Shown: positions 44,576 through 56,909, counted from the first letter of the stretch. The stretch is 64,000 nucleotides of DNA from Pseudopyrenochaeta lycopersici (GCA_003313425.1 NHZP01000002.1:248001-312000), one strand, 5' to 3'. The notes: generated from the sequence alone by a model not told the origin. Numbers and translations: made by a program.

Positions 44576-46543
44576 TCATGGCGCCGTCCCAGCATGATGT
44601 TTGCCTTCTTTATTTGGAATCGATTGATAGCTCTCTTCCACCAATCCATGAATACTCTCCCCTGGATAGAAAAAGACCTCGTTCATAGGAGTTGTAACAG
44701 GGACTAGATTGTTAGAACCTTGCCATACCCCACGCCTATGCGATTCAAAGAGAAGACGTAGTGTCTGCAAGTTGTCGTCTCTTTGCCATGCAACAGCTCT
44801 CGCAGCACCAATGTTGAATCGCCGCTGTATCCCTGCTGTGATGGGCTCAATGACAAACGACAAGATACAGATGAGAAACCCCAGACTGAATACAACACAA
44901 ATACCAAGGACAGAAAAGTTGAGGGTGCCTTGAGTGTCGTTGACGATCTGGGTGTGACACATTGACTGCCATGTCTGTGCGACGGCGCGTTCTGCCGCAG
45001 TGTAGTTATCGGGGATTTGGTCAGGGTACACCTGTTGTAGAGAACTACCTTCAATTGAGATAGTGGGTCCTGAAGCGTATTCTTGTACTGCAGCCTGCAA
45101 GGAAGCAAGACCTTCCTGTGCCCAAGAAAGTACCTCAATCTCCCACTGGTTGTCTGGAAGCGGCATCTGGAACAACCAATCCCTCTTATCCTGCGCTCGA
45201 AGGCAATTTGACGATTGAGAATTGATGATTTCATAGATACTCGTCTTCAGGGCTGCAAAACTGATCCTTGCAGCTGTGGCTAGCTGTGCTGGACTAAAGC
45301 CGGCAGCACTCTCTGTTAAAATCTTGATCATATTGTAACGACCTCCCCAAGGAGAGCAAAACTGATTATTAGAAGTACAATATCTATGCTTTTGAAAGCA
45401 AGCAATGGGGCTGACATAGCGATCAGCTCTGTACTTCGTTGGATCATTCGGGCTGGGTTCGTTCGCTGCAAAGACAGGGTCATTGTTTGGCGCCCAGTGC
45501 AGAACATTGTTCTGTTCCAGAAATATGATGAACGTGTCGCTATCGTTCCGGGATAAAGCATCGATTGGAATCCAAAGAGTAGTACCTTCGCGCCGATGTT
45601 CCCAAATGTTGACTTCGTATAGGATCATGGCGTTGAATCGCAAAAGCAGATACTCATATGTATAATCAAGCATCGTGTTGTTTTCGCCAATGGAGGGTTG
45701 GGGGCCATAAAAGTACCGAACACGAGTAGGTCGCCCCTCCGTGTCGTTTACGTACCGGCCATAGCCTTGAGTGGTAAGCGGAGCGCATGTCAAGTGGCGA
45801 TCGTAAATAACTCCGTCTTCTGAACGAGCATTGATTCCCAGGTGTGCCCGTGAATCAATCGGTCTCGTCGTCACTTCGAAAGCTTTTCCTTCGTAACATA
45901 TGTTATCTCCAAAAGGACATGTGACCTGATTTGTATCCGATTCAAGCATTGGCACTGGCGCAATATTGCAACCAAGAGATGTGTCGTCAGATGAGTAGCA
46001 GGAACGGGCGTATCCTGCAGCGTTAACAACATCGTATGCTGTCTTCTCCACAGTTATCCGCGCATTATCTGAGACCGTGACGTTGTCTTCAACGTTCCAA
46101 ACACCACAATCTCCTGGTTGGATAAGGCGAATCGTGCTAGCGCTATTGGATACCTTTGATGAGAATACAGCCAGGACAGCAAAGATCCCTATGTACAGCA
46201 GGGCAAAAACAGCCCAAGGTAATGTCCTCAACACTGCATGGTCTCCCTTACGCCAGTACCAAAGCTGAAGGAGGAAAACTTTTGCAGCAGCAGCTGGACT
46301 GGTGGTATTGCGGAGGGTATGTTGTCGCTGGAAGTGAAGGCCGTCATGAGCACGATGCGTTGCAGCGAATTGATGGGCTGCGAAACTGATAATTCTCCAT
46401 AGGCGGATTGAAACAAGAGCCACGAATGTCGCAACGAACGCCAAAAGTAACGCTCCATTCCGTTGGGACAGTGTGATGGTGGCACCTATCCAACGGCCCA
46501 TCGCCCAATCTGTCCAGAGGCCTTCATAGATGGAATAGGACAT
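44576..46543 (-). CDS. Large fungal membrane glycoprotein of unknown function (655 aa)
   Basis: The family is common in Dothideomycetes but has no known function to my knowledge. I chose the ATG at 46543 (MSYSIYEGLWTDWAMGRW), a start I recall for such proteins; the frame continues 55 codons upstream without family-like sequence. Membrane segments: ALLLAFVATFVALVSIRLW near residues 33-51, LPWAVFALLYIGIFAVLAVF at about 110-129, and ILGICVVFSLGFLICIL-like near residues 545-560. Between the second and third lies a 400-residue domain with many cysteines (CGVWN, RSCYSSDDTSLGC, TCPFGDNICYEG, CFQKHRYC) and N-glycosylation sites, so it should face outward. No intron. The divergent neighbour at 47947-49329 also has a Cys-rich outer domain with membrane segments, so the two may work together; this is only inferred from position. 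Confidence 0.75.
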   Translation of the reverse strand: MSYSIYEGLWTDWAMGRWIGATITLSQRNGALLLAFVATFVALVSIRLWRIISFAAHQFAATHRAHDGLHFQRQHTLRNTTSPAAAAKVFLLQLWYWRKGDHAVLRTLPWAVFALLYIGIFAVLAVFSSKVSNSASTIRLIQPGDCGVWNVEDNVTVSDNARITVEKTAYDVVNAAGYARSCYSSDDTSLGCNIAPVPMLESDTNQVTCPFGDNICYEGKAFEVTTRPIDSRAHLGINARSEDGVIYDRHLTCAPLTTQGYGRYVNDTEGRPTRVRYFYGPQPSIGENNTMLDYTYEYLLLRFNAMILYEVNIWEHRREGTTLWIPIDALSRNDSDTFIIFLEQNNVLHWAPNNDPVFAANEPSPNDPTKYRADRYVSPIACFQKHRYCTSNNQFCSPWGGRYNMIKILTESAAGFSPAQLATAARISFAALKTSIYEIINSQSSNCLRAQDKRDWLFQMPLPDNQWEIEVLSWAQEGLASLQAAVQEYASGPTISIEGSSLQQVYPDQIPDNYTAAERAVAQTWQSMCHTQIVNDTQGTLNFSVLGICVVFSLGFLICILSFVIEPITAGIQRRFNIGAARAVAWQRDDNLQTLRLLFESHRRGVWQGSNNLVPVTTPMNEVFFYPGESIHGLVEESYQSIPNKEGKHHAGTAP

Positions 46544-47946
46544 CGTTCGGTTGCTGATGGTTTTATCAGAAGAGGTTGGGAATTCAGTTGAATAATAGCA
46601 AATGCCGTGGAGACTGGGAATGTCCGCCTTTCGTAGGTTGCGCAAGATGTCTATTCGACATAATTGCCGACACAGTCTGGACACTTTGGTGGTGAGGCTG
46701 AGACGCAAAGCAGGAAAAACAGGTCATAAACCCAAATGTAGTCTTGTGGCTGCTGTTCTGGCTTACAAAACTGTTCAAAGAAAGAAATTTTAAACGAATC
46801 GGTCAGTATCAAACCTCGTATACCATTGGGGTGGCTTCGCTACCATATCCCGCGGAGTACTTATACGGGCCGTTCCGCGGAGCGCACAAACAGCCAACTC
46901 CTTGAACAGGTTGTAGAGTTTCCGAGCCTATATATTTGGACGTAAAATGGAGTAGTTGCTTGACAGACTCGTACCCTTTTGTGCGGAATCGCATTCCCAC
47001 TATCTGAATGGGTGCCAACCCTTGCTGACTCTCGCCTTCTTAGGTGTCCTAGTATGGCTTGCTAGATTCTCTCTAGCGCTGCTCGCTATATTGTGGCTGT
47101 CCGAATCCCTGAATACCATGCTATTAACTTCAGTGTGCCTTGCACACTTCACCAAAGGAGGTGTGGGGACCAATGTGTCTCCACAGTCATATATGCGGCG
47201 TCGTGTCGCTCTGAAGAATCTTCAAATAAGTTTACACAAGGGGAAAACTTGTCTGGATGCCTCATTGGCATTGGCATGGGAATAGAAGACAGCATAATTT
47301 GTTCGGTCAAAGGGGGTTTGGCCGTACTTCTGGGTATTTCTGTCCGAGTCGCAGTGGACTTTGTCGAGGGCTTGCTGTGGATACTGTTTTGGGCTTGGTT
47401 GATGCGCACTTGCCTAGGCCCACGCTTCGGGTGCGTCTTATAGTCGCGAAAACAACCGGATTACGTTTTAGCGTTTGCGCTACTCTGAGATTGCTCGTAG
47501 GGCAGCATCGGAGGTTTGCTTAGCCCTGCTTGGCACTGCTGAAGATTACTAGCGACGGCTTAATTCCGATATGCAGGCCATGGAACCCGATTGTAGGAAG
47601 GGTTCATGAAACTCCTAAGATTTGACCAAATACAGGAGCATGGCTATGAAATGTCCATTCTTGAGGCACATGGTCCTGCCGAAGTCTACTGCTCCGCCTA
47701 GCCTATCGGTTCCAACTCCGCTTTAAGTCAGCCAGACAGACCGGTCCCTCCACAGATTTGTCCTTCAGCCTTCTCACCGCCACCCAAAATTAGTTTAGTA
47801 TATGCTGTTGCCTTGGGGCAAGACTTTTTATGTGCTGGAGTTGCACCTTCTAATGATCCTGTTTCTGCACCCAGCTTGAATTTATCCTACTACTAACCAT
47901 ATCAGCCTGTATTAACATTATTGAACGTTTGAACTACTCCTGAAGG
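46544..47946. other. Divergent promoter region between two membrane-protein genes
   Basis: About 1.4 kb separates the two divergent starts. Overlapping plus-strand frames at 46956-47523 include hydrophobic stretches but have no common start, splice signals or family match, so I do not call a gene. The remainder looks non-coding. Confidence 0.35.
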
Positions 47947-49329
47947 ATGGCACGTGTTATGGAGGCGTTCCGGAGGTACTTGCGAGAACCCGATCGCTAC
48001 TTCCCAGACACTATCACCATGCTGGTCTCCTTCGCATGGCTAATTATACTAGTTGTTGGAATTCCCGTAGGAATTAGGTTCTACGGGAAGCCCTCGTTAT
48101 GGGTTCTGGAAGCGTTCCTTGTTCTTGCTATGATTTCGGTATTCCTTGCAATGGTTTGGTCGTATTTTCGAGCGCGTGCGGCGAATAGAGGACCTGCTAG
48201 ACTTCAGCGTAAGTACCCACAAAAAACCACATATGCCTATCCTCACAGTCACCCAGGGACGTACTCTGCCAACCGAATGAACACCCTAATGTTTGCCTTG
48301 GTGATGGGTATTGTGGCGTGCTGCCTACTTCCTTCCGTGATATCTTCCCTAGAGACAAGGATTTGGCAGACTACAGCAGATTCTGTTGTATGCCCGCACA
48401 TAGATTGGGTAGTTTATAGTTTAGCTGCTAACACCTTCTAGAAAACAATGAATGCTCCCTGTGTCGCATTCGTCGAAGATTTTAACTGGCTCGCGCAGGC
48501 GCCTCTCAGTACACAAAGGAAGCCGCAGTGTTTCATCGGAAATGTACATCCAAATCTTCCGCTCTGCTCAACACTGGATCCCAATGCTTTAGACTCGCCC
48601 GAAGCGAACTGCGACTGTAGTGACCTGTGGCCACAGACTGTCGAAGAGAAGTTTGCTTGGCACAACCAGTCTTATCGCGTTCTCAACTTTTGCCCGTCAA
48701 TCAGATTGAGTCTTAGTCGTCCTATGGCTACCATGATATTGCATACCTTCTTCGACTGTAAGTTGGAAAAAATAGTGCAGGCTAATAGCATGCTTACAGT
48801 CAACTAGTCAACGTATCGCGGGCTGAGGCTGACCAGGATTACTATACGAACCCACTATCAAATGTTGCAATATATGATCCAAACCTTTCACTTCGCGATG
48901 CAGTGAAACAAAGCACTACGCGCCTCATTCCAATAAACGCCAATGGAATGACGTCCATTTCCCTCATCCCTAGTCGTCGTCAATACCTTAACAAGGACCC
49001 TGTATACGACTATACTGCCACTTCATCGTCTTTGGGTGCGCAAGGAATCGTGTGTGATGTTTCAAACACAACAAGAACGTATTGGAAGCCATGTACTGCG
49101 GCAGTGCACGTGCAGTTCTCAACCTTTGCAAGAACCACCACATCTGAAGTCAAGAAGATCAGCCCTTCGGTGAGCCAGCATGTTTTCCTTTCTATCTTAT
49201 ACTGCGCTGACCAATAAATAGAGTGCGATAGCTCAGGTAGGTGGTTGGTTCACATTTCCTCTTCTCGCAGCAGCCTGGCTTTCAGGTCAGGCTATAACGG
49301 CGGACGTTATAGTGCGGCCAATACCGTGA
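47947..49329 (+). CDS. Multi-pass membrane protein of unknown function (408 aa, four exons)
   Basis: Exons 47947-48387, 48442-48757, 48808-49169 and 49222-49329 join in phase through introns of 54, 50, 50-range and 52 nt. The first intron is easily mistaken for coding ending in TAG; it has a perfect TGCTAACACCTTCTAG branch-acceptor unit. Three hydrophobic helices lie in the first 140 residues (MLVSFAWLIILVVGIPVGI, VLEAFLVLAMISVFLAMVW, LMFALVMGIVACCLLPSVI). A domain of about 220 residues follows with paired cysteines (CSTLDP, EANCDCSDLW, IVCDVSNTT, WKPCTAAV) and N-glycosylation motifs. The C-terminus ends with a hydrophobic stretch (FTFPLLAAAWLSGQAI). I do not recognise the family. The gene is divergent from the large membrane glycoprotein at 44576-46543. 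Confidence 0.75.
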
Positions 49330-49983
49330 TTATACTTGAGGCATATCTTTCTGAACTAACAGCGTTATGTATTCGGGCTTTGGCTTCTGGAGTTGAAGGA
49401 AACAGTGTCTAGCATCTCTTGATGAATAGTTTATGAGGGTGATATGTGGCTACTTCTGTGAACTGGCCGAACGCAAACAAGGTCAACATTCAGGTGAAAA
49501 ACATTCTTGAAAAGTATTAGAATATGAAGAAAAATTGTCCTTCAGAAAGTCCTGGTTCCACCAGCTATGCATGTATGTGTCGATGCCCAGCTACCTCCTT
49601 TAGCACTTCTGGAGTTCACCCTTGTGACGTCGAGCTTTTGACGGTTTACATACTTATTTTGTGATGCATCTTGAGTTTTCCTAGTATCATACTGACCGGA
49701 ATACCATCTATCAAGGTGTTTCGTGATACTTTTCACCGTAGTGTGCGTTCTGTATTTGTGTGGCCGTATTTATCTTTTCACCAGTGCCAACGTCAAATCT
49801 CACATTCACCTTCCCCTTCACGTCATAACATTAGCTGCGAGCTCCGCCTTCCCATAAATTTCTCACTAGAACTTCCAGCTTTGTTCTTTAATACACGTCC
49901 GCGATTGCTCTCAACCACACCCACTCTCCATACAAACAATTATACGGGCAATCTCAACTCTACAAATATATAACCTTGTCACA
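49330..49983. other. Intergenic stretch
   Basis: No supported gene. A 100-codon plus-strand frame at 49671-49973 has no protein features and lies in the promoter and leader of the following gene, whose last 60 bp before the ATG are A/C-rich. Confidence 0.4.
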
Positions 49984-51527
49984 ATGGCCTGTTTTATCTT
50001 GTCATTCGCGCTCTTTACGCTCATAATGCTCGCATCCGGCCAGTTTTGCGCCCTCCTGCTGACTCCTCTCGAGTATGCATGTGCTCAGTTCTCCTTCGGG
50101 ACATGGTGCTTCCTCGGCTGCTGTATTCTCTACTCCTCTCAGCAAGCATGCCATGCAGTCTTGGCCTCAGTTGTTGCAGTCTCCTCGCTCATTTCTGAGC
50201 TCGTCAAACTCTATCGCGATGCCACGGTAGCCGCCTTGCAGGCTGATATCCGAGCACTTAAGCAACTCAATAGTACCGCGAAGGTCTCCCAGATGCAACT
50301 TCCAGATGATAGTCGGCAGCTACGAGAGCATAATGAAAAGCTTCATATCATGGCTGACAAGCTCCATAGCAAAGTCAGCATGTATGAACGATGCTACAAT
50401 GTCGAGGCAGTATATGCTGATCGTCTCGCTTCTCTTCAAAAAGTACAGTCTCAAGCAGGAACTCAGAGAGAAGAACCATGAGATCGAGAGACTCGGAGAA
50501 GTCATATCAGAGCGGGGAGAGAGTGCCGTTCACTCTTCGAACGCCATAAATTCTCTTGTCTGTAGCAACAATGAGCTTCGATTAGCTCTGGAAGAAAAAT
50601 CGAAGAAATTAAATGAGCTGGGGCCAAATGTTCTTCAGCATGGGCGCGACATGTACCAGCGCAACGTTCAAGTTGCGAAATTCTTCTCTTTCAAGGAGAT
50701 TCTCCATCAAATGACGGAGGCTGGGGGGGACGAAATGGTGATTGCAGTGTTGTTCCTTCGCTCTCTGAATGAGAAAGGCATAGACCTTGCTGAGCTTGGC
50801 GTGGATGAAGGCCGTTTCGTCACTTACTGTGAGCATGCTATCGCTATGGCCAGAGGGGTTCATTCTCCGTTGCTTCCTCAGGGTAAGTGGCTTTAAAATG
50901 CAGTGTCACGTCACTATGCTAATTCATATGACAGGTGGAGTCCGCATGAAGGGCGTCCAGTACCCGCTGTCTGGTCTTCGGGTAGTTGGCACCAGGGTGG
51001 TGGAAGCTGGAAGTTGTCTCCCAATGCCATCCCTTCCCGGCCCTGTGATGGACTTCAGGGAGTTGCCTACTCCCTGCGTTCTGCCCCAGGAGGCACTGAC
51101 GATGTCCTCGGCGACGTATGACGAAGCCCCAGATGCGTTCTACACTCTGGCTCAGGAGGCACCAGAGATATCCTCGCTTGCATATCAAGACGCTGAGGAT
51201 GCTCTCTGCTATCTGGCCCAGGATGCACAGAATATGTTCCCGGCCAGTTATCACGAAGCTTTAGATGCTCGCTTGGATAGCCTCACGACCCCCTCTCTTG
51301 ATAACAATACGCAGTCACAAAAGCCCGCGAGTTCCTCCACATCTATCTTAGACGAAATTGTCCTCGCTGCTCTTGCTGCACCTGAGTCATCTGCCCCCGC
51401 ATCATCTGGGTTCGTGCCATCTCAAACCGCGCCTAACGAGAAAGAAATGGTTTTTCAGCTGTCGAAGAAGCCTGGATCTTTTGGGCCGAGAGGCAAGTTT
51501 GTGATCACTGCAGCTGCAACGGAGTAA
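49984..51527 (+). CDS. Membrane-anchored coiled-coil protein, frame interrupted once in an A-run
   Basis: The N-terminus is strongly hydrophobic (MACFILSFALFTLIMLASGQ, then FLGCCILYSSQQACHAVLA) and is followed by a long heptad-rich coiled coil (REHNEKLHIMADKLHSKVS, then KQELREKNHEIERLGEVISE). Between these parts the frame changes by one base at the run of five A residues, 50438-50442. The coiled coil continues seamlessly in the second frame, so the run appears one base too long. A normal 52 nt intron follows (50883-50934, CAGG|GTAAGT...GACAG). The last exon has imperfect repeats ending QEA or QDA (VLPQEALTMSS, TLAQEAPEISS, YLAQDAQNMF). The protein ends PGSFGPRGKFVITAAATE. I do not recognise a family. 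The lesion may be a sequencing error or a recent frameshift. Confidence 0.6.
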
Positions 51528-51796
51528 GCAAAACTGGGCAAGATGGATTTCAGTAGACTGGGCGGAGCCACTGGGCGACACTGATATCGTCTGTGAATGA
51601 ACGATTGGTCCATGCGTTGATTTAGTTTTGGAGGGTTTTAGCGTGAACTAGCGTGATTTCGTGTCGACGCGACGCGCCATCCATTTAGACGGCCCAGGAA
51701 GGAGCCACCCCAACGACATCATCCCGCTCTTGACTTTTTCCTTGCTCTCTCTATTCATTTGATAGTATTTTGCTCTCTGTAATAAATTGCTTCATC

Positions 51797-54616
51797 ATGG
51801 CGTCTAGACCGGAGATGCGCGAGGAAGATGAGTCTGGGTTCTGCAAGTTTTTCCGCAACCTGCCCGACAAGAATGACGACACCATACGCATATTCGACCG
51901 CAGTGACTACTACAGCGCTCATGGCGAGGATGCGAAATTCATTGCCAATACCGTACGTAGTCTAGAGCTTCAATGATGATGAGAGTGTCTTAATTGTCCC
52001 CAGGTTTATCGAACCACCGCCGTGATCCGAAAACTTGGACGAGACCTAGGCCTTGAGTCTGTCACAATGACTACCATGGTCTTCAGAAACTTCCTTCGAG
52101 ATGCACTGTTCCGATTGAGCAAGCGAATAGAGATATGGCAGTCAACAGGCAAGCGAATGGACTGGAACGTGGTCAAGCAGGCATCACCCGGAAACCTCCA
52201 GGACCTCGAAGACGAGCTCGGCGGCCAGATTGAGAACGCCCCAATCATACTCGCCGTGAAGGTCTCAGCGAAAGCATCAGAGGCACGAAATGTGGGCGTC
52301 TGCTTCGCCGATGCTAGTGTACGGGAACTTGGCGTTACCGAATTCCTCGACAATGACCTCTACTCGAACTTCGAATCGCTCCTCATTCAGCTTGGTGTGA
52401 GAGAATGCCTCATACAAGTCGACGCCAACAAGAAAGACATAGAGCTGAACAAGCTGCGGACAATTGCCGATAATTGCGGGTGCGCCATCGCAGAGCGCGC
52501 ACAATCAGACTTTGGGACAAAGGATATCGAGCAGGATCTACCACGACTATTGAAGGACGATCGCGCGGTCGGTACACTCCCATCAACTGATTTAAAATTG
52601 GCAATGGGCGCAGCTGCGTGTCTGATCAAGTACCTGGGCGTCATGTCGGACTCTTCCAACTTTGGACAGTATCAGCTCTACCAGCACGATCTCTCACAGT
52701 ACATGAAGCTCGACGCGGCAGCTTTGAAGGCTCTCAATCTTATGCCTGGGCCGCGGGATGGCGCAAAGAACATGAGCTTGTACGGCCTTCTCAATCACTG
52801 CAAAACGCCCACAGGTAGCCGGCTGCTAGCACAGTGGCTCAAGCAACCTTTGATGAACGCATTAGATATCCAACAGCGGCAACAACTAGTAGAAGCGTTT
52901 GTCAACGACACCGAGCTTCGACAGACTTTGCAAGAGGAGCATCTACGCTCGATACCGGACCTATATCGACTGGCGAAAAAGTTCCAGCGCAAAGTCGCTA
53001 ATCTTGAGGATGTTGTCCGAGTATATCAGGTCGTCATTCGACTGCCTGGCTTCTTGAGTTCGCTTGAGTCGGTCATGGATGAGCAGTACAAGGACCCTCT
53101 CGATGCCGAGTACACTGAGAAGCTCCGCCAATACTCGGCTGCATTTCTCGGTCTTCAGGATATGGTTGAGACAACTGTCGATCTTGATGCTCTCGACAAT
53201 CACGAATTCATCATCAAGCCCGAATTTGATGAGTCGTTGAAAACGATACGTAAGCGACTGGACAAGTTGAAGCGCGATATGGAGTCAGAACACATGAGAG
53301 TTGGCGACGACTTGGGTCAGGACGTTGAGAAGAAGCTCTTCCTAGAGAACCACAAAGTTCACGGATGGTGCTTTAGATTGACGCGCAATGAGGCAGGCTG
53401 CATCAGACAGAAGAAGCAGTATCAAGAAATCTCCACACAGAAGAATGGCGTTTACTTCACGACGTCGACACTGCAAGACAAGCGCAGGGAGTTCGACCAA
53501 TTGTCGGATAATTATAACCGTACCCAGTCCGGACTTGTCAATGAAGTCGTATCGGTTGCATCTTCATATGTTCCTGTCGTCGAGAAGCTCGCAGCAGTCC
53601 TGGCTCATCTCGATGTTATCGTTGCTTTCGCTCATGTCTCAGTTCACGCGCCTACCTCATATACTCGACCGAAAATGCACCCGCGAGGCACCGGTAATAC
53701 TGTTCTGAAGGAAGCCCGGCACCCATGTATGGAGATGCAAGATGACATCTCCTTCATCACCAACGATGTCAGCCTCATTCGCAATGAGAGCGAGTTCCTG
53801 ATCATCACCGGCCCCAACATGGGCGGTAAATCAACATATATCAGGCAAATAGGTGTCATCGCACTCATGGCACAGATCGGTTGCTTTGTGCCCTGCTCAG
53901 AAGCTGAGCTGACCATCTTTGACTGCATCCTCGCCAGAGTCGGCGCCAGTGACAGCCAGATCAAAGGCGTATCCACTTTCATGGCGGAGATGCTCGAAAC
54001 AGCCAACATTCTCAAATCCGCTACCAAAGAATCCCTAATCATCATCGATGAGCTCGGCCGCGGTACGAGCACCTATGACGGCTTCGGTCTTGCGTGGGCA
54101 ATTTCCGAGTACATTGTCAAGGAAATCGGTGCATTTGCTCTCTTCGCCACACATTTCCACGAGCTTACGGCACTGGTCGATACATATCCGCAAGTCCAAA
54201 ATCTGCATGTCGTGGCGCACATCTCAGAAGGCACGGCAGAGAATGGGGATGGAGCACAGAAGAAGCGTGAAGTCACACTCCTCTACAAAGTAGAGCCAGG
54301 CTTCTCAGACCAGTCATTTGGCATCCACGTTGCCGAGCTCGTCCGCTTCCCACCGAAGGTCATCAGCATGGCGAAACGGAAGGCAGACGAGCTTGAAGAT
54401 TTTTCAGGAAAGCACGAGGCCGGCTTTGTACATGCAAGCAAGGATGAGGTTGAGGAAGGTAGCCGCCTCCTAAAGGAGATGCTAGCGAAGTGGAAAGAAG
54501 AGGTCGAAACGAAGGGTCTTACAAAGAAACAACAAGTAGAGAAAATGAGGGAGCTCGTAAAAGACAATCCGGCACTGATGAATAATGGGTTCTTCAAAGG
54601 TATTCAGGCACTGTAG
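51797..54616 (+). CDS. MSH2: DNA mismatch repair protein MSH2 (922 aa)
   Basis: MSH2 pairs with MSH6 or MSH3 to recognise mismatches and insertion loops in the nucleus. Exon 1 is 51797-51952 (52 codons) and exon 2 is 52004-54616, separated by a 51 nt phase-0 intron with a CCCAG acceptor. The N-terminal mismatch-binding domain starts GFCKFFRNLPDKNDDTIRIF and DRSDYYSAHGEDA. The C-terminal ATPase has Walker A TGPNMGGKSTYIRQIGV near residues 654-670, then GASDSQIKGVSTFMAEM, Walker B with signature DELGRGTSTYDGFGLAWAI, and ATHFHELT. Length equals the usual fungal size. I used the ATG at 51797 because MASRPEMREEDESG matches relatives; the nine codons upstream do not. The frame has no lesions, so repair should be functional. 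Confidence 0.96.
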
Positions 54617-54973
54617 TATTGGGACAGAGCAGGGCCATGGCGTTCGGGATATGTACAAAAGGCGTTCTTAGTCAGAATCTTCGGGGAGCATGTCGAGCAC
54701 CCCGCATCAAATGCGTGACATGATACCAATAATTTATTGATTCTACATCATGCTTCGTAACTTGTTGTCAGCAGCTGTGAGGTGGTGCTCCACCATGGAT
54801 TAGCCCTGTGGCACAGCCACATCACCCCGCCATTCCCCCTCCAACACCCAACATCCAACTTCCAGCTTCATTCGCGACGTCCTTTAGTTACCCTCCATCT
54901 TTCTATTAGCCGCACTACCTCACGGCACATCCTCAGAATCTCCCCATACTATCTCCAGATCCACGCCCCAATA
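54617..54973. other. Short intergenic region before IST1
   Basis: This 357 bp gap holds the MSH2 3' flank and a C/T-rich IST1 leader. No gene is seen. Confidence 0.5.
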
Positions 54974-56061
54974 ATGCCGCCTCCACCATCACTAGTTGTA
55001 CGTATGTCCCCGACGGTTTACAGTTGTAGTGGAGCTGATGAAGCATAGAACAAGCTCAAAGTGCAGCTCAAGCTGTCGATATCGCGACTGCGCATGGTAC
55101 AGCAGAAAGATAGCGCAAAGGCGAAGCAGCAGAGAAGGGAAATGGCACAACTAATTGAGGTAAGGCAGATTTGCATGCGCGTGAATAGCTCCGCATAACT
55201 CCAAAGCCTTGCGGATGAGATGACCGTGCATTGCAAACCACAAGCCCTAACACGATATTACAGGTCGGCAAAGTCCAATCTGCGAGGATACGCGTAGAAA
55301 ACATCATTCGCTCCGATATAACCACCGAACTCCACGAGATTCTCGAGCTGTACTGCGAATTGCTGCTTGCGCGATCTCAGCTGCTCGAGCAGTCACCCGC
55401 ACCCACCGCCTCCAGTGCATCCTCCCTCACATCCATACCGCTCGATCCCGCACTCGAAGAAGCTGTCCGAAGCATAATATACGCTGCACCAAGAACAGAA
55501 GTGAAGGAGCTGCATGCCGTGAGGGGATACTTGGTCGAGAAGTTTGGCAAAGAAGTTGCGCTGGCAAGCATGGAAGGGAACGGAGTAGCAGAGCGCGTAA
55601 TGAAGAAACTCAAGGTCGAGACGCCTAGCGAAGAATTGGTGAATGCATATTTGAGCGAGATTGCCAGGTTCTACGGTGTTCCCTTTGGTGAAGCAGCATC
55701 CGCAGAAGATGATGAAGATGATGACGAGCCGTCAGGAGGCATAGCAGAGGAAGCAGATGCACAACTCGAAGAGCCGTTGGAAGCAGAGTCAGGCAAGGAC
55801 AAGGATGCTAAGAAAGAGGACCAAAACGAAGCCCTCGCGAAGGCCAATACGCCGAAAAAGCTCGGCCCTCAAAGCCCACTACGAGTTGTACCCCCCAGCC
55901 CCAGTACAGAAAACGTCGCGCCAAGACTGAAGTTACCGGGGACGGCGGCGGCCAAGGTAGCGAAGAGTGAGGCAAAGAAGCCAGTGAAGAAGGAGGATGG
56001 CCTAGGCAAGATTCCAGATGTCGATGAGCTTGCAAGACGGTTCGCAGAGCTCAAGCGGTGA
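54974..56061 (+). CDS. IST1: IST1-family ESCRT-III regulator (310 aa)
   Basis: Ist1 binds ESCRT-III (Did2) and the ATPase Vps4 and tunes membrane scission at multivesicular bodies. Exons: 54974-54997 (only MPPPPSLV), 55049-55159 and 55264-56061, with phase-0 introns of 51 and 104 nt. The conserved helical core starts KLKVQLKLSISRLRMVQQK, continues AKQQRREMAQLIEVGKVQSA and RIRVENIIRSD, and has ELHEILELYCELLLARSQLL. A second core part reads PRTEVKELHAVRGYLVEKFG. The C-terminal third is an acidic and Lys/Pro-rich linker ending in IPDVDELARRFAELKR, which looks like a MIM1-type Vps4-binding motif (D-x-x-x-L-x-x-R-x-x-x-L-K). The two first exons are too short for simple ORF calling. Confidence 0.92.
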
Positions 56062-56909
56062 GCATGTTTAACGCAGGCATTGATGAAGTAGTAGGGCTTG
56101 GAGTCCAAGGCGCTTTTAGACTGCATCAGTCAGCCTGTGCGTCTTTCGCCAGTGCTAGCTTTCCTCCTATGCATGGGTAATATCGTCTGAGCCATAATGC
56201 ACGCTTCCTCGAATTCTTGCATGCTCCATCTTCTACCTCATCCTTGTACTAGTTGTTGTGCACCACGAACATGGCGGGATGATATCGCAAACCACGGACC
56301 GAACATACGAGGATAGGATGATTCATGAGGAAAGAGGACATTAGTTTATTGGCTGGCAGTGCTAGATGTATGCACAGACTGGAAGGGAAAGTGAGCGATA
56401 CGCTGCAAGATATGAGGATGTACGTTATCTAACCATGTTTCTACGGCACAGTGTAAACAACCCATGATAACCTGAAAAAAAAAGCAAAAGGCTGAGTGGA
56501 GCGATGCTTGCGTCCCAGGCTTTGAGAAAAGTCGCAACAAAAGGTTTACTTGGGCTAATCTTGTCCTGTGACTGCGTTTGTTGTAGTGTCGCCAAGAACT
56601 CGACTTCATGTACGTATCACGATGTCTAGTGTATCCTGTGCTCAATATTAAAACGAGCTATGTTTAGCTGAAATAAGAAACTACACCTTGGAGACGGAGA
56701 GACACAGCACTTGCATTACGGAGCTCAGAGCCGGAGAATACGGTCTAGATCCGATGCGAACCCCGCCGTCGGTGCTGCGGTGGACGAGCTGAGGTTAAGC
56801 ACCGGCTGCCGGTTGCTGGCCCCAACCCCAGCCTCCACTTATTACTACATACCTTCTCCCTCAATCCCCAGTACTCAACAACATAACTCAACTTGCCCGA
56901 CAGCCTAAA
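56062..56909. other. Intergenic stretch between IST1 and the zinc-finger gene
   Basis: Mostly 3' flank of IST1 and the promoter of the next gene, with an A-run of ten near 56475. A C-rich segment precedes the next start. No gene is supported. Confidence 0.45.

Noticed and set aside
46956..47523. Overlapping hydrophobic plus-strand frames
   Set aside because: Three frames compete without splice sites or a common start; more likely promoter sequence of the divergent gene pair.
48388..48441. In-frame TAG inside the plus-strand membrane-protein gene, first taken as a nonsense mutation
   Set aside because: The TAG is the acceptor of a 54 nt intron with a GTATGC donor and a TGCTAAC branch site, and splicing keeps the frame.
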